From positions 6,327,001 to 6,391,000 of the forward strand of contig NZ_BAAAWU010000001.1 in NCBI RefSeq assembly GCF_039535235.1: a stretch of 64,000 nucleotides of DNA, in the 5' to 3' direction. The notes below the pieces were generated by a model. The model searched no databases. It was given only the letters and a program-made list of their open reading frames with translations, and was not told the DNA's origin. Positions 52,476 to 61,354 of the stretch are shown here, in pieces. The position numbers and the translations under genes were made by a program. The stretch is from Streptomyces roseoviridis (GTDB lineage Bacteria > Actinomycetota > Actinomycetes > Streptomycetales > Streptomycetaceae). Each line of letters begins with the position of its first letter. Within the stretch, counting starts at the first letter, position 1.

Positions 52476-54002
52476 GTGACTTCGCCTGCCTCGACGGACC
52501 TCGCTCCGCCCCAGCTCAGCGCGGGGCCGCGCCCCGCGCAGGGCCCGGCCGCCGACGAAGGGCTCGCGCGGCGGCTCCGCGCGCTCGCGTGCACCGCGCC
52601 CCTGCACGACCTGGACGCGCGCAAGGCGAACCTGGCCGGTGAGTACTCGGTCTACGCGATGGCCGAGATCGCCCTCGCCGCGATCGACCTCGTCACGCTC
52701 AACATGGACTTCGACACCGGAGCCGACAGCGAGCAGATAATCGCCCGGCTGCTGCCCCGCGTCGCCGCCCAGGCCCCCGAGCGCCCCGCCGCCGAGCACG
52801 AGCGGGTCGCCCGCTGGGTCCTGGAGAACCTGATCAACGTCGGCAGCGTCGACCGCGGCTTCCGCGCCGTGTACGGGACGTTCGGCGCGGACGGCGTCTA
52901 CGTCCGTCGCGACTACGACTTCAAACTCATCGAAGAGGTCCCCGGCTACGGCGGCGGCGTGTACCTGCGTACGACGGACGAAGCGGTCAACGTCCTCGTC
53001 GGCGCCCTCGACACGGACGTCACCAGCGCCCAGATCGCCGCCGAGGTGAAGCTGGAGGTCCTCATCAACCGGGGCCGCCTCGCCGACGCCCAGCTCGCCG
53101 CGGAGCAGGCCCGTTACCGGACCGTGCAGTACGCGGAGACCCTCCGCAAGACCCTGGAGGCCACCCGGCGCAACGTCCGCGCCGTCGACTGGCTCAACGC
53201 CGTCCCCGACATGATCGCCGAGGCGCTCGACCACGTCGCCGACCGCTACCGCCACGAGAACGCGATCCTCACCAACATCCGCAAGGCCCGCGACGAGGCG
53301 GAGGACCAGGAGCACAAGCGCCGCGCCGCCGAGCTCGTCGACATCGTCAAGGACTGCATCCGGCGGCACACCCAGCTCCAGTCCCGCCTCCTGGAGGCCG
53401 GCCCCCTCTTCCGCGCCGAACAGGACCGCCAGGCCTTCGCCGCGCCCACCGCGTACACGGGCCTCGACCTGTACGGGCAGCTGATCGCCCCGGTCCTGCC
53501 ACTGCCCGTGGAGCAGGCCATCAAGGTCACCGACGCCTTCTTCGCCCACGGCACCGGGCTGCGCACGCCCGCCTCCGTCCGCGTCGGCGACCTCGTCGAC
53601 CTCCTCCTCACCCCGCCGGTGGAGCGCCAGCACCTGGGCGCCGAGATGCCCGAGCCGGACCTGATCGCCACTCCCGACGACAGCCGCTTCAGCGAGGAGC
53701 AGCTGGCGAACGCCATGGAGCTCCTCGACCTGGAGCACGACGCCCCGCGCCGCCTCTCCGGCCTCCTCGCCGACGCCCGCCGCCTCGACCCCGACCTCCC
53801 GTACCTGGTCGCCCTCCTCGCCGTCCACGCCGCCAGCCCCCCGGTCGGCACGGCCTACCGCCAGGGCGAGGAACGCCTCCTCTTCGCCGTCGACGACGGC
53901 ACCCCCCTCGACGACCCCGAATTCGGCGGCGCCGACCTCATCGTGGGGACGGCCCTCCTCGACGCCGCGGGCATGGCGGCCGACCGCACGGAGGCCACGT
54001 GA
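52476..54002 (+). CDS. Probable kleisin-like subunit of an SMC-type complex
   Basis: A 508-residue soluble helical protein, first gene of a four-gene coupled operon. Early helices (ARKANLAGEYSVYAMAEIAL), a winged-helix-like segment (RRDYDFKLIEEVPGYGGGVYLRT), then long helices (EATRRNVRAVDWLNAVPDMI and NILTN-type stretches, about residues 235-310) could form the neck-binding part seen in MukF/JetA. No enzymatic motif was found. The assignment rests on order and size relative to MukBEF/Wadjet operons and not on recognisable residues. The start is GTG 52476; TTG 52446 is possible. Confidence 0.55.
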   Translation: MTSPASTDLAPPQLSAGPRPAQGPAADEGLARRLRALACTAPLHDLDARKANLAGEYSVYAMAEIALAAIDLVTLNMDFDTGADSEQIIARLLPRVAAQAPERPAAEHERVARWVLENLINVGSVDRGFRAVYGTFGADGVYVRRDYDFKLIEEVPGYGGGVYLRTTDEAVNVLVGALDTDVTSAQIAAEVKLEVLINRGRLADAQLAAEQARYRTVQYAETLRKTLEATRRNVRAVDWLNAVPDMIAEALDHVADRYRHENAILTNIRKARDEAEDQEHKRRAAELVDIVKDCIRRHTQLQSRLLEAGPLFRAEQDRQAFAAPTAYTGLDLYGQLIAPVLPLPVEQAIKVTDAFFAHGTGLRTPASVRVGDLVDLLLTPPVERQHLGAEMPEPDLIATPDDSRFSEEQLANAMELLDLEHDAPRRLSGLLADARRLDPDLPYLVALLAVHAASPPVGTAYRQGEERLLFAVDDGTPLDDPEFGGADLIVGTALLDAAGMAADRTEAT

Positions 54003-54679
54003 CCACCCCGGACCCGACCGACCCCACCGCCGGCACGCCCGCGACGCCCACGCCGCCCGCGGTCGGGGTGCGCCATTCGCCCGCCGCGCGCGTGGCCGCG
54101 ACCGAGCGGGTGCCCTCGACCGCACCGGAGGCCGCGCCTCCGGCCGCCACGCCGGAGCCCGCCTCGACCGCTGCGGAGGCTGCTGCCGACCCGGCGGCCT
54201 CCCCCGCCGCCGCCTCGACCGTTGCGGCAGCCGCTGCCGCGCCGGCGGACTCCGGCGCCCCGGCGACCTCCCCCGTCGCACCGGCGTCCGCCGCCACCCC
54301 CGTCGCCCCGCAGGCCGGGCCCCCCGGCATGCTCCCCGAGCACTCTCCGCGGCCCGACGCACCGCCGTACGGGGAGCGCACCCCGCCCGGGGCGTCCGGC
54401 CCCGAGGTCCCCGTGCCGGCCCTCCGGGTGACGCGCGTCGCCGTGGAGCGGCCCGTGGAGAAGCGGTCGGAGCCGGGCGGGGACGGACCGCGGGTCGCGG
54501 CCGTCGTCGTGGGGGACGCGAGCGCGCCGGTGGCGCGGCCGTTCGTGCGGGCGGTGCCGCTGCCGCGCGGGGAGGAGGCCCCCGCGGAGCCGGTGGCCGC
54601 GCCCCCGCCCGTCGCCGTCACGCCCGTACGCCTTCCCCTGCCCGAACCCACCCACCGTCCCGAGGAGCCCCAGCCGTGA
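53999..54679 (+). CDS. Ala/Pro-rich disordered protein of the SMC operon
   Basis: A 226-residue protein almost wholly of Ala, Pro, Thr, Val and Glu (for example TPEPASTAAEAAADPAASPA). Only the last 80 residues have some regular hydrophobic spacing (VPALRVTRVAVERPV and RPFVRAVPLPRGEE). It overlaps its neighbours by GTGA on both sides, which argues that it is truly translated. No counterpart exists in MukBEF or Wadjet operons. It may be a flexible linker or a species-specific subunit. Confidence 0.6.
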   Translation: MTTPDPTDPTAGTPATPTPPAVGVRHSPAARVAATERVPSTAPEAAPPAATPEPASTAAEAAADPAASPAAASTVAAAAAAPADSGAPATSPVAPASAATPVAPQAGPPGMLPEHSPRPDAPPYGERTPPGASGPEVPVPALRVTRVAVERPVEKRSEPGGDGPRVAAVVVGDASAPVARPFVRAVPLPRGEEAPAEPVAAPPPVAVTPVRLPLPEPTHRPEEPQP

Positions 54680-55572
54680 GCGAACACCACGTCGAGCACA
54701 CCGACGCGTGGAGCGAGCCGGAGGCCCCCCAGACCCCCACCGCGACCGCCGCGGTGACGCCCGCCGACGCGGCCGACGCCGCCCGGCTCGTCTCCTTCGG
54801 GCTGCAGCCCAAACTGCTGCCCGCCCGTGACGCCGAGTACGCCGAGCTGCTCCGCCGCTACCGCGAGGACCCCGCCTTCGCGCGCCTCGCCGACGCCGTC
54901 GCCACCGGCCTCGGCCTCGTCGTCCTGGAGGTCTCCCCGCGCGCCGGCATGGCCGTCACCGCCGGCGAGGACTCCGTCTTCGCCGTCCGCATGGGCGACT
55001 ACGCCCGCCGTGCCTCCACCGACTCCGCCGACCGGTTCCTGCACGGCCTCGCCCACCTCGCCGTCGCCGCCATGGCCTTCCCCCGCCCCGAGGACCTCGC
55101 CGACGACGGCTACATCGGCCGGCTCACCGTCAACGGCGTCGACGCCTTCGTGCGCCAGGCGTGCCGCCGACTGGAGGAGCGCGCCGAGCAGCAGGGCGAG
55201 AACACCGATCCCGAGACCGACGCGCCCGGCCTGGAGGCCGCCTGGCGGATCTACGCCCGCCGCAGCGCCACCGGCGCCACCAAGGACGCCCGCCGGCTCG
55301 CGGGCTCCACCACCGGCATCGTCGGCAAGGCCGTCGCCTTCCTCACCGACTCCGGCTTCCTCCAGCGCACCGGCGACGAGTCCGGCGGCTCCTACCGCAC
55401 CACCGCCCGCTACCAGCTCCAGGTCCGCGACATGGCCGGCAGCGCCGCCCTCGCCGAGCTCCTGGACCTCGGCATCGTCCCCGTCAGCGACGGCACCGCC
55501 ACGCTCCTGCCGCCGCCGGACGGCGACGACCTGGAGATCGCCGCCGACGCGGGCCTGCCCTTCCACGCCTGA
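54676..55572 (+). CDS. Probable MukE/JetB-like accessory subunit
   Basis: A 298-residue soluble protein. After a 40-residue disordered start it has the helical core PKLLPARDAEYAELLRRYRED, a DSADRFLHGLAHLAVAAMAF segment and a C-terminal winged-helix-like region, GIVGKAVAFLTDSGFLQRTG with GSYRTTARYQLQVRDM. Size, position immediately before the SMC gene and the winged-helix end fit the MukE/JetB type. The family was not recognised by sequence alone. GTG 54676 overlaps the previous stop; the SMC gene starts 31 bp downstream. Confidence 0.55.
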   Translation: MSEHHVEHTDAWSEPEAPQTPTATAAVTPADAADAARLVSFGLQPKLLPARDAEYAELLRRYREDPAFARLADAVATGLGLVVLEVSPRAGMAVTAGEDSVFAVRMGDYARRASTDSADRFLHGLAHLAVAAMAFPRPEDLADDGYIGRLTVNGVDAFVRQACRRLEERAEQQGENTDPETDAPGLEAAWRIYARRSATGATKDARRLAGSTTGIVGKAVAFLTDSGFLQRTGDESGGSYRTTARYQLQVRDMAGSAALAELLDLGIVPVSDGTATLLPPPDGDDLEIAADAGLPFHA

Positions 55573-55602
55573 TCCACGAACGACACGACGAGAGTCCGCC
55601 GC

Positions 55603-58600
55603 ATGTACGAGCTGTCCCGGGTCCGCCTCTACTCCATCGGCCCGGCCGGTGCCCGCTACGCCGACACCGTCCTGGACCTGCGCGGAGTCGGCGCGCCCGT
55701 GCCCCACCCCGCCCCCACCCAGGCGGAGTTCTTCGAGGAGGAGCCGGTCGGCCCGCCGCGCCGCCCCGCCCCCGCCGGCGTGCTCTTCCTGGAGAACGGC
55801 GGCGGCAAGTCCGTCCTCCTCAAGCTGATCTTCTCGGTCATGCTGCCCGGCCACCGCAACACCCTCGGCGGCGCCAGCTCCGGCGTGCTCCGCAAGTTCC
55901 TCCTCGCCGACGACTGCGGCCACGTCGCCCTGGAGTGGCAGCACACCCTCACCGGTGAGCTCGTCGTCGTCGGCAAGGCCAGCGAGTGGCGCGGCCGCCA
56001 GGTCTCCAACGACCCCCGCAAGTTCGCCGAGGCCTGGTACTCCTTCCGCCCCGGCCCCGGCCTCAGCCTCGACAACCTGCCGGTCGCCGAGGCCACTTCC
56101 GTTCGCCCGCCCGCCGAGGGCACCTCCGGCGCCACCGGCCGCCGCCGCACCATGAAGGGCTTCCGCGACGCCCTCACCGAGGCGGGCAAGGCCTATCCCC
56201 ACCTGGAGGTCTACTGGGAGGAGATCCACGACCGCTGGAACGAGCACCTCGGCGACCTCGGGCTCGACCCCGAACTCTTCCGCTACCAGCGGGAGATGAA
56301 CGCCGACGAGGGCGAGGCCGCCGGCCTCTTCGCGGTCAAGAAGGACTCCGACTTCACCGACCTCCTGCTGCGCGCCGTCACCGACACCCGTGACACCGAC
56401 GGCCTCGCCGACCTGGTCAGCGGCTTCGGCAACAAGCTCGGCCGCCGCGCCGAACTCACCGCCGAACGGGACTTCACCGCCGGCTCCGTCGACCTGCTGA
56501 CCCGCATCGTCGAGGCCGCCGACACCCGCGCCCGCGCCCGCGACGTGCACGCCGGCGCCGAGCGCCGCACCCGCACCCTCGCCCGCCGGCTCTCCGCCCG
56601 CGCCGCCCAGGAGCGCGGCCGGGCCGCCGAACTGGCCCAGCAGGTCACCTCCGCCGCCCACGCCGTCTCCGAGGCCGAGACCGCACGCGGCCGCAGCGCC
56701 CTGGTCGCCGCCGAACTCGCCTACCGCCACGCCTCCCTGGCCCTGACCGCCGCCGAGAAGGGCGCCGCCGCCCAGCGGCGCGAGCTCAGCGACGCCCGCA
56801 CCCTCCACGCGGCCTGGCAGGCCGCCGAGTCCGTGCTCCGCCACCGGGCAGCGAGCGACCGCTCCGCGCGCGTGGCCGCCGCCATCCGCGAGGCCGAGCG
56901 GGACGCCGCCCCGGCCCTCGCCGCCCGCGCCGAGGCCGCCGCCGATCTCGTACGGGCCCTTTCCGCCGCCGCCGAGGAGGGCGAACGGCAGGCCGCCGAG
57001 GAGGAGGAGCGGTCCGCCGCGCTCCAGGAGGCCGGCGAGACCGCCCACCGCGACGCCACCGCCGCCGCCACCGAGGCCCAGCGCGCCCGCAGCGAGGCCG
57101 GCCACCTGCGCCAGCGCCTCGCCGAGGTCGAGCAGGAGACGGCCGAGGCCGTCCGGGCCGGCTGGCTCGACGACACAGCCCCCGACGCCGACCCCGCCCG
57201 CGCCGCCCTCGCCGCGAGCGACGCCGAGAAGACCACGGTCGCCGCGTGGGACGCGGCCCGCGAGGCCGCCCGCACGGCCGCCGAACGCGCCCGTGAGGCC
57301 GCGGCCGCCGAATCCCGCGCCGAACTCGCCGCAGCCCGCGCCTCCGACGCGGCCGACGCCGCCGAGCACGCCTACGAGGCGGAGCGCCGCGCCGCCGAGT
57401 CGCTGGCCGCCGAGGAGCGCCTGGCCGAACTGCTCAGCCTGCCGAGCGCTCCCGCCGCCCCGGTGCCGGGCCAGCGGGCCGGCACCCCGGCCACCGGTGT
57501 CGTCCCCGGCCAGGGCGGCCCCGCGACCGCCGCGAGCCGGCGCGACGGCGACCCCGCCGCCCCGGCCGACGGCCGGACGGGCCCCGCCACCGGCGACACT
57601 CCCGGCGCCGCCGCTCCGGCCTCCGGTGCCGCCTCCGGCCTGCGGCCGGCCGACCGAGGCCCCCTCGACGTCACCGACTTCGACCGGTACGCCGACGACC
57701 TGCGCGCCCTGCTCGACCAGTCCATCGCCTCCGCCGAGCGGCAGCTCTTCGACCTGCGCACCGCCGCCGCCGACGACAACCGCATCCTCGGCGCCCTCGG
57801 TGACGGCGGTCTGCTGCCGCCCGGCCCCGACGTCCTCGCCACCGTCGAGTACCTCGGCGAGCACGGCATCCCCGCCCTGCCCGGCTGGCGCTACCTCGCG
57901 CAGGCCGTCGACCCCGCCGACCACGCCGCCGTCCTCGCCGCCCGCCCCGAGCTGGTCGACGGCGTCGTCATCACCGACCCCGTCTCGTACGGCCGCGCCC
58001 GCGAGGTGCTGAGCGGCGCCGCCCTGCTGCCCCGCTCCACCGTCGCCGTCGGCACCGCCGCCGCCCTCCTCGCGCCCGTGCCCGCGCCCGGTTCCGGCCA
58101 GGACGGCGAGGTCTTCCTCGTACCGCCGAACCCGGCGATGCACGACGAGCACGCCGCCGACGAGGAGCGCCAGGCGCTGCGCGCCCGCGCCGCCGCCCGG
58201 GACGAGGAGATCCGCTCCCTCGCCACCCGCCTCGCCGGCGACCGCTCCCTCGCCGCCCGGATCGGCGCCTGGCGCGCCGACTGCCCGCCCGGCATGCTCG
58301 GCGAGCTGGCCGCCGCCGCGGCCTCAGCCCGCACCGCCGCCGAGGCCGCGGTCGCCGCGCTCGCCGAGGCCCGTACGGTACGGGCCGAGGCCGAGGAGGC
58401 CGCCGCCGACGCCGCCCGGGTCCGCGACGAGCGCCAGGAGGCCGCCCAGCGGGCCCGCCGCGCCGCCGACGCCCTCGCCGGCCTCGCCTTCCGGCTGCGC
58501 GAGCGCTCCGCCTGGCAGGCCAGGCTGCGCGAACTCGCCGACGAGGCCGCCGAGTGCGAGGCCCGGGCCCAGACCTGCCTGGAGCGCGCCCGCGCCGCCG

Positions 58601-60465
58601 ACGAGGACCGCCGGGCCGCCCAGCGCGCCGCCGACGACGCCCACCGCACCGCCCGCGCGCTGCGCGCCGAACGCGCCGAGATCGCCGGGGCCCCGGAGAA
58701 CCTTCCGGAGCAGGCCGCCGACGCTCCGCGCGCCGCCCTCCCCACCCTGCGCGAGGCCTACCGCGCCGCCTCCCAGCTGTACGAGAAGGTCGGCGTCGGC
58801 GCCGACCTGCGCGCCGAACAGGCGCGCGCCGAGAGCGACGAGTCCGCCGCCCGCGCCGAGCTCGACCGCCTCACCAACAAGGTCCGGACCCGCGCCGAGC
58901 AGCTCCTGGAGTCCACGGACGGCGCCGACGGCCCGTCCCGTCAGGCCGCCGCCGCCCGCGCCGAGGCCCTCGTGCAGAAACTGGAGACGCGCGCCTCCGA
59001 GGCGAGCGAGAAGCTCGGCCGGCTGCGCGGCGAGGCCGAGCGGCTCGCTCCCGAGGACGGCGAGGCGCACACCGAGCTGCCCGAGGAGCTCGTGCCGGCC
59101 GACGCCGAGCACGCCCAGGCCCTGCTGCGGACCGCCACCGCCGAACTGGCCGCCCGCACCGACGCCCTGGAGGCGGCGCGCGCCGCCCACGCCGGTCTGC
59201 TCCAGGCCCACCGGGCCGCCGAGGACGCCGCCGGCGGCTTCGACGAGACCGCCGCGCTCCTTCGCGACCTCCTGCGCGACCACGCGGAGGAGGAGCCGGA
59301 CGTCCCCGAGCCCTACCCCGGCCCGCTGGCCGAGGGCCGGAACTCGGCGGCGGAGGCCCGCCGTTCCCTGCGCGGCTGCGCGGCCGAACTGTCGGCCGCC
59401 GACGCCGCCGTCCGCGAGGCCGGCGACATCCTCGTACGGCACGCCAACTCCACCCGCTTCGAGCAGGTCCGCACCCCGGCCCGCCAGCAGATCCGCGAAC
59501 TGCCCGCCGCCGCCCTGCCGGAGCACGCCGCGAAGTGGGCCGAGGCCTTCGCGCCCCGGCTGCGCGTGCTCACCGACGAGCTCGCGCAGCTGGAGCGCAA
59601 CCGCGACTCCATCGTGGACCGGCTGCGCGGCCTGGTGGAGTCCGCGCTCGCCACCCTGCGCTCCGCCCAGCGGCTGTCCCGCCTGCCGGAGGGACTGGGG
59701 GAGTGGTCGGGGCAGGAGTTCCTGCGCATCCGCTTCGAGGAGCCCGACCAGGCCACCCTCACCGAGCGCCTCGGCGAGGTGATCGACGAGGCGACCCGCG
59801 CCGCCGTCAAGAAGAACTCCGACCTGCGCAGGGACGGCATGTCCCTGCTGCTGCGCGGAGTGCAGGCAGCCCTCGAACCGAAGGGCGTCGCCGTGGAGAT
59901 CCTCAAGCCCGACGCGGTGCTGCGCGCCGAGCGCGTGCCGGTCGGACAGATGGGCGACGTCTTCTCCGGCGGCCAGCTGCTCACCGCCGCCATCGCCCTC
60001 TACTGCACGATGGCCGCGCTCCGCTCCAACGACCGGGGCCGCGACAAGCACCGCCACGCGGGCACGCTGTTCCTCGACAACCCGATCGGCCGCGCGAACG
60101 CCACGTATCTGCTGGAACTCCAGCGGGCCGTCTCGGACGCGCTCGGTGTGCAGCTGCTGTACACGACGGGCCTGTTCGACACGACCGCGCTCGCCGAGTT
60201 CCCGCTGGTCATCCGGCTGCGCAACGACGCCGACCTGAGGGCGGGCCTGAAGTACATCAGCGTGGAGGAGCACCTGAGGCCGGGCCTGCCGCAGCCGAGC
60301 GCGGAGGGCGAGACGATCCACGGCGAGATCACGGCGACCCGGATGTTCCGCCGTACTCCCGAAACCGCCTCCGCCACCGCCGGGGCACCCGCTGCCGGCG
60401 CCGCGGTCCCCGCCACCGCCGCGGTCCCCGCCTCCGCCGAGGCTTCGGCCTCCGCGGCGGAGTAG
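55603..60465 (+). CDS. SMC/MukB-like chromosome-structure ATPase
   Basis: A 1620-residue protein with an SMC layout. Head part 1 holds a P-loop at residues 63-70 (LENGGGKS). Coiled coils rich in Ala/Glu/Arg follow (about 260-620), then a Pro/Ala/Gly insert (620-685), a globular hinge-like region (about 700-850) and returning coils (860-1400). Head part 2 has the ABC signature FSGGQLLTAAIALYCTM (from Phe1454) and Walker B LFLDNPIGRAN, with Asp1492 followed by Asn1493 where SMC proteins have the catalytic Glu. It belongs near the MukB/MksB/JetC and DUF3584-like groups. The tail is Ala/Thr/Val-rich. A terminator follows. Confidence 0.8.
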   Translation: MYELSRVRLYSIGPAGARYADTVLDLRGVGAPVPHPAPTQAEFFEEEPVGPPRRPAPAGVLFLENGGGKSVLLKLIFSVMLPGHRNTLGGASSGVLRKFLLADDCGHVALEWQHTLTGELVVVGKASEWRGRQVSNDPRKFAEAWYSFRPGPGLSLDNLPVAEATSVRPPAEGTSGATGRRRTMKGFRDALTEAGKAYPHLEVYWEEIHDRWNEHLGDLGLDPELFRYQREMNADEGEAAGLFAVKKDSDFTDLLLRAVTDTRDTDGLADLVSGFGNKLGRRAELTAERDFTAGSVDLLTRIVEAADTRARARDVHAGAERRTRTLARRLSARAAQERGRAAELAQQVTSAAHAVSEAETARGRSALVAAELAYRHASLALTAAEKGAAAQRRELSDARTLHAAWQAAESVLRHRAASDRSARVAAAIREAERDAAPALAARAEAAADLVRALSAAAEEGERQAAEEEERSAALQEAGETAHRDATAAATEAQRARSEAGHLRQRLAEVEQETAEAVRAGWLDDTAPDADPARAALAASDAEKTTVAAWDAAREAARTAAERAREAAAAESRAELAAARASDAADAAEHAYEAERRAAESLAAEERLAELLSLPSAPAAPVPGQRAGTPATGVVPGQGGPATAASRRDGDPAAPADGRTGPATGDTPGAAAPASGAASGLRPADRGPLDVTDFDRYADDLRALLDQSIASAERQLFDLRTAAADDNRILGALGDGGLLPPGPDVLATVEYLGEHGIPALPGWRYLAQAVDPADHAAVLAARPELVDGVVITDPVSYGRAREVLSGAALLPRSTVAVGTAAALLAPVPAPGSGQDGEVFLVPPNPAMHDEHAADEERQALRARAAARDEEIRSLATRLAGDRSLAARIGAWRADCPPGMLGELAAAAASARTAAEAAVAALAEARTVRAEAEEAAADAARVRDERQEAAQRARRAADALAGLAFRLRERSAWQARLRELADEAAECEARAQTCLERARAADEDRRAAQRAADDAHRTARALRAERAEIAGAPENLPEQAADAPRAALPTLREAYRAASQLYEKVGVGADLRAEQARAESDESAARAELDRLTNKVRTRAEQLLESTDGADGPSRQAAAARAEALVQKLETRASEASEKLGRLRGEAERLAPEDGEAHTELPEELVPADAEHAQALLRTATAELAARTDALEAARAAHAGLLQAHRAAEDAAGGFDETAALLRDLLRDHAEEEPDVPEPYPGPLAEGRNSAAEARRSLRGCAAELSAADAAVREAGDILVRHANSTRFEQVRTPARQQIRELPAAALPEHAAKWAEAFAPRLRVLTDELAQLERNRDSIVDRLRGLVESALATLRSAQRLSRLPEGLGEWSGQEFLRIRFEEPDQATLTERLGEVIDEATRAAVKKNSDLRRDGMSLLLRGVQAALEPKGVAVEILKPDAVLRAERVPVGQMGDVFSGGQLLTAAIALYCTMAALRSNDRGRDKHRHAGTLFLDNPIGRANATYLLELQRAVSDALGVQLLYTTGLFDTTALAEFPLVIRLRNDADLRAGLKYISVEEHLRPGLPQPSAEGETIHGEITATRMFRRTPETASATAGAPAAGAAVPATAAVPASAEASASAAE

Positions 60466-60485
60466 CGGCGAGCGGTCATGAAGAA

Positions 60486-60530
60486 GGCGTTCGGCCCGGC
60501 CCCCGCGCGACGGGGGCCGGGCCGAACGCC
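60486..60530. terminator. 20-bp perfect hairpin ending the SMC operon
   Basis: Arms 60486-60505 and 60511-60530 pair perfectly around a 5-base loop, 20 bp after the SMC-like stop and before the convergent small membrane gene (60568). It closes the operon, so no fourth condensin-type or nuclease gene follows. Confidence 0.92.
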
Positions 60531-60567
60531 CTGACCGTCATGTCTCCGTGTGTCCGCTCGCCCGCCC

Positions 60568-60939
60568 TCAGGCGGCCTCGGAGAGCGCCGGTCCTTCCTC
60601 CCGTCGCCGTTCGCGCCGCAGCAGCCCCGCCGTGCTGCTCGGCTCCGACACGACGCCGTTGCGCTGCTGCCACACCTGACGGGTGATCCACACGTCGAGC
60701 ACGCTCCAGGTCGCCACCACGGTGCTGGCCACCGCAGTGATCGTCACCGGGAACGCCAGCCACGACCCGGCGAGCGAGCAGAAGAAGGCGACCATCGCCT
60801 GAATCAGTGTCACGGAGGTGATGAGAACGGCCCGCACGGCGGCCGCCCGCACCGGATCGGGCAACCGGCGACGGCCCTTCTCGTCCTCCACCCACAACTG
60901 CCGCACCGGCCGCGCCTCGTGTTCCATCGCGCTCGTCAC
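60568..60939 (-). CDS. Small membrane protein
   Basis: A 123-residue protein with a soluble N-terminus (EHEARPVRQLWVEDEKGRRR), two adjacent hydrophobic stretches (RAVLITSVTLIQAMVAFFCSLAGSWL is the core of the first; AFPVTITAVASTVVATWSVL the second) and a basic tail. It appears well kept among Streptomyces, to my memory, but has no known function. The start was taken as GTG 60937-60939 (VTSAMEHE); ATG 60925-60927 is an alternative, since neither has an ideal ribosome site. Confidence 0.7.
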   Translation of the reverse strand: MTSAMEHEARPVRQLWVEDEKGRRRLPDPVRAAAVRAVLITSVTLIQAMVAFFCSLAGSWLAFPVTITAVASTVVATWSVLDVWITRQVWQQRNGVVSEPSSTAGLLRRERRREEGPALSEAA

Positions 60940-61354
60940 TCCCCACCAACGATGTCTCCAGGGAAGCTGCTGCCCGTCTTGAGCCGCTTTACGCGGACAC
61001 ACCCTCCCCGGTACAGAATGACGTACGAGGGAGGGAAAAGGTTTCGCCGGGTCCCCGGTTCGATCACCTCCCGGGCGGAGCGGAACACTCAATTCCAGCC
61101 ATCGTCAAGGACATCGGACCTGACGGGCCGTACGGCGCCCCGCAAGGTGTCCTGCGCCACAGTGGCGGAAGCCAACTCCCCGAATACCGGGACATCTCAT
61201 GATCAACACTCACTCGACCGGCTGAAAATCGCCCGGACGCATCTTCGAGATGGCTGTGATGCAGTAGTAGGCTCGCGCCGCCGTTTGTTGAATCCGAAGG
61301 TTGACGCCGCGTGTTGACGCCGAGCGTGACGACGTGACGATGTGAGGGACCTCC
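60940..61354. promoter_or_regulatory. Long divergent gap before the histidine kinase gene
   Basis: This 415-bp non-coding region is less GC-rich than its surroundings. A candidate promoter for the kinase is TTCGAG (61244-61249) with TAGGCT (61268-61273), 18 bp apart and about 82 bp before GTG 61355. No inverted repeat above 7 bp stood out. Confidence 0.35.

Noticed and set aside
53938..58152. 1404-residue minus-strand frame
   Set aside because: It is antisense to the SMC operon and made of Gly/Ala/Val shadow codons without motifs.
52476..60465. Complete Wadjet defence system
   Set aside because: No JetD-like nuclease gene is present on either side, and a terminator closes the operon, so the name is not justified.
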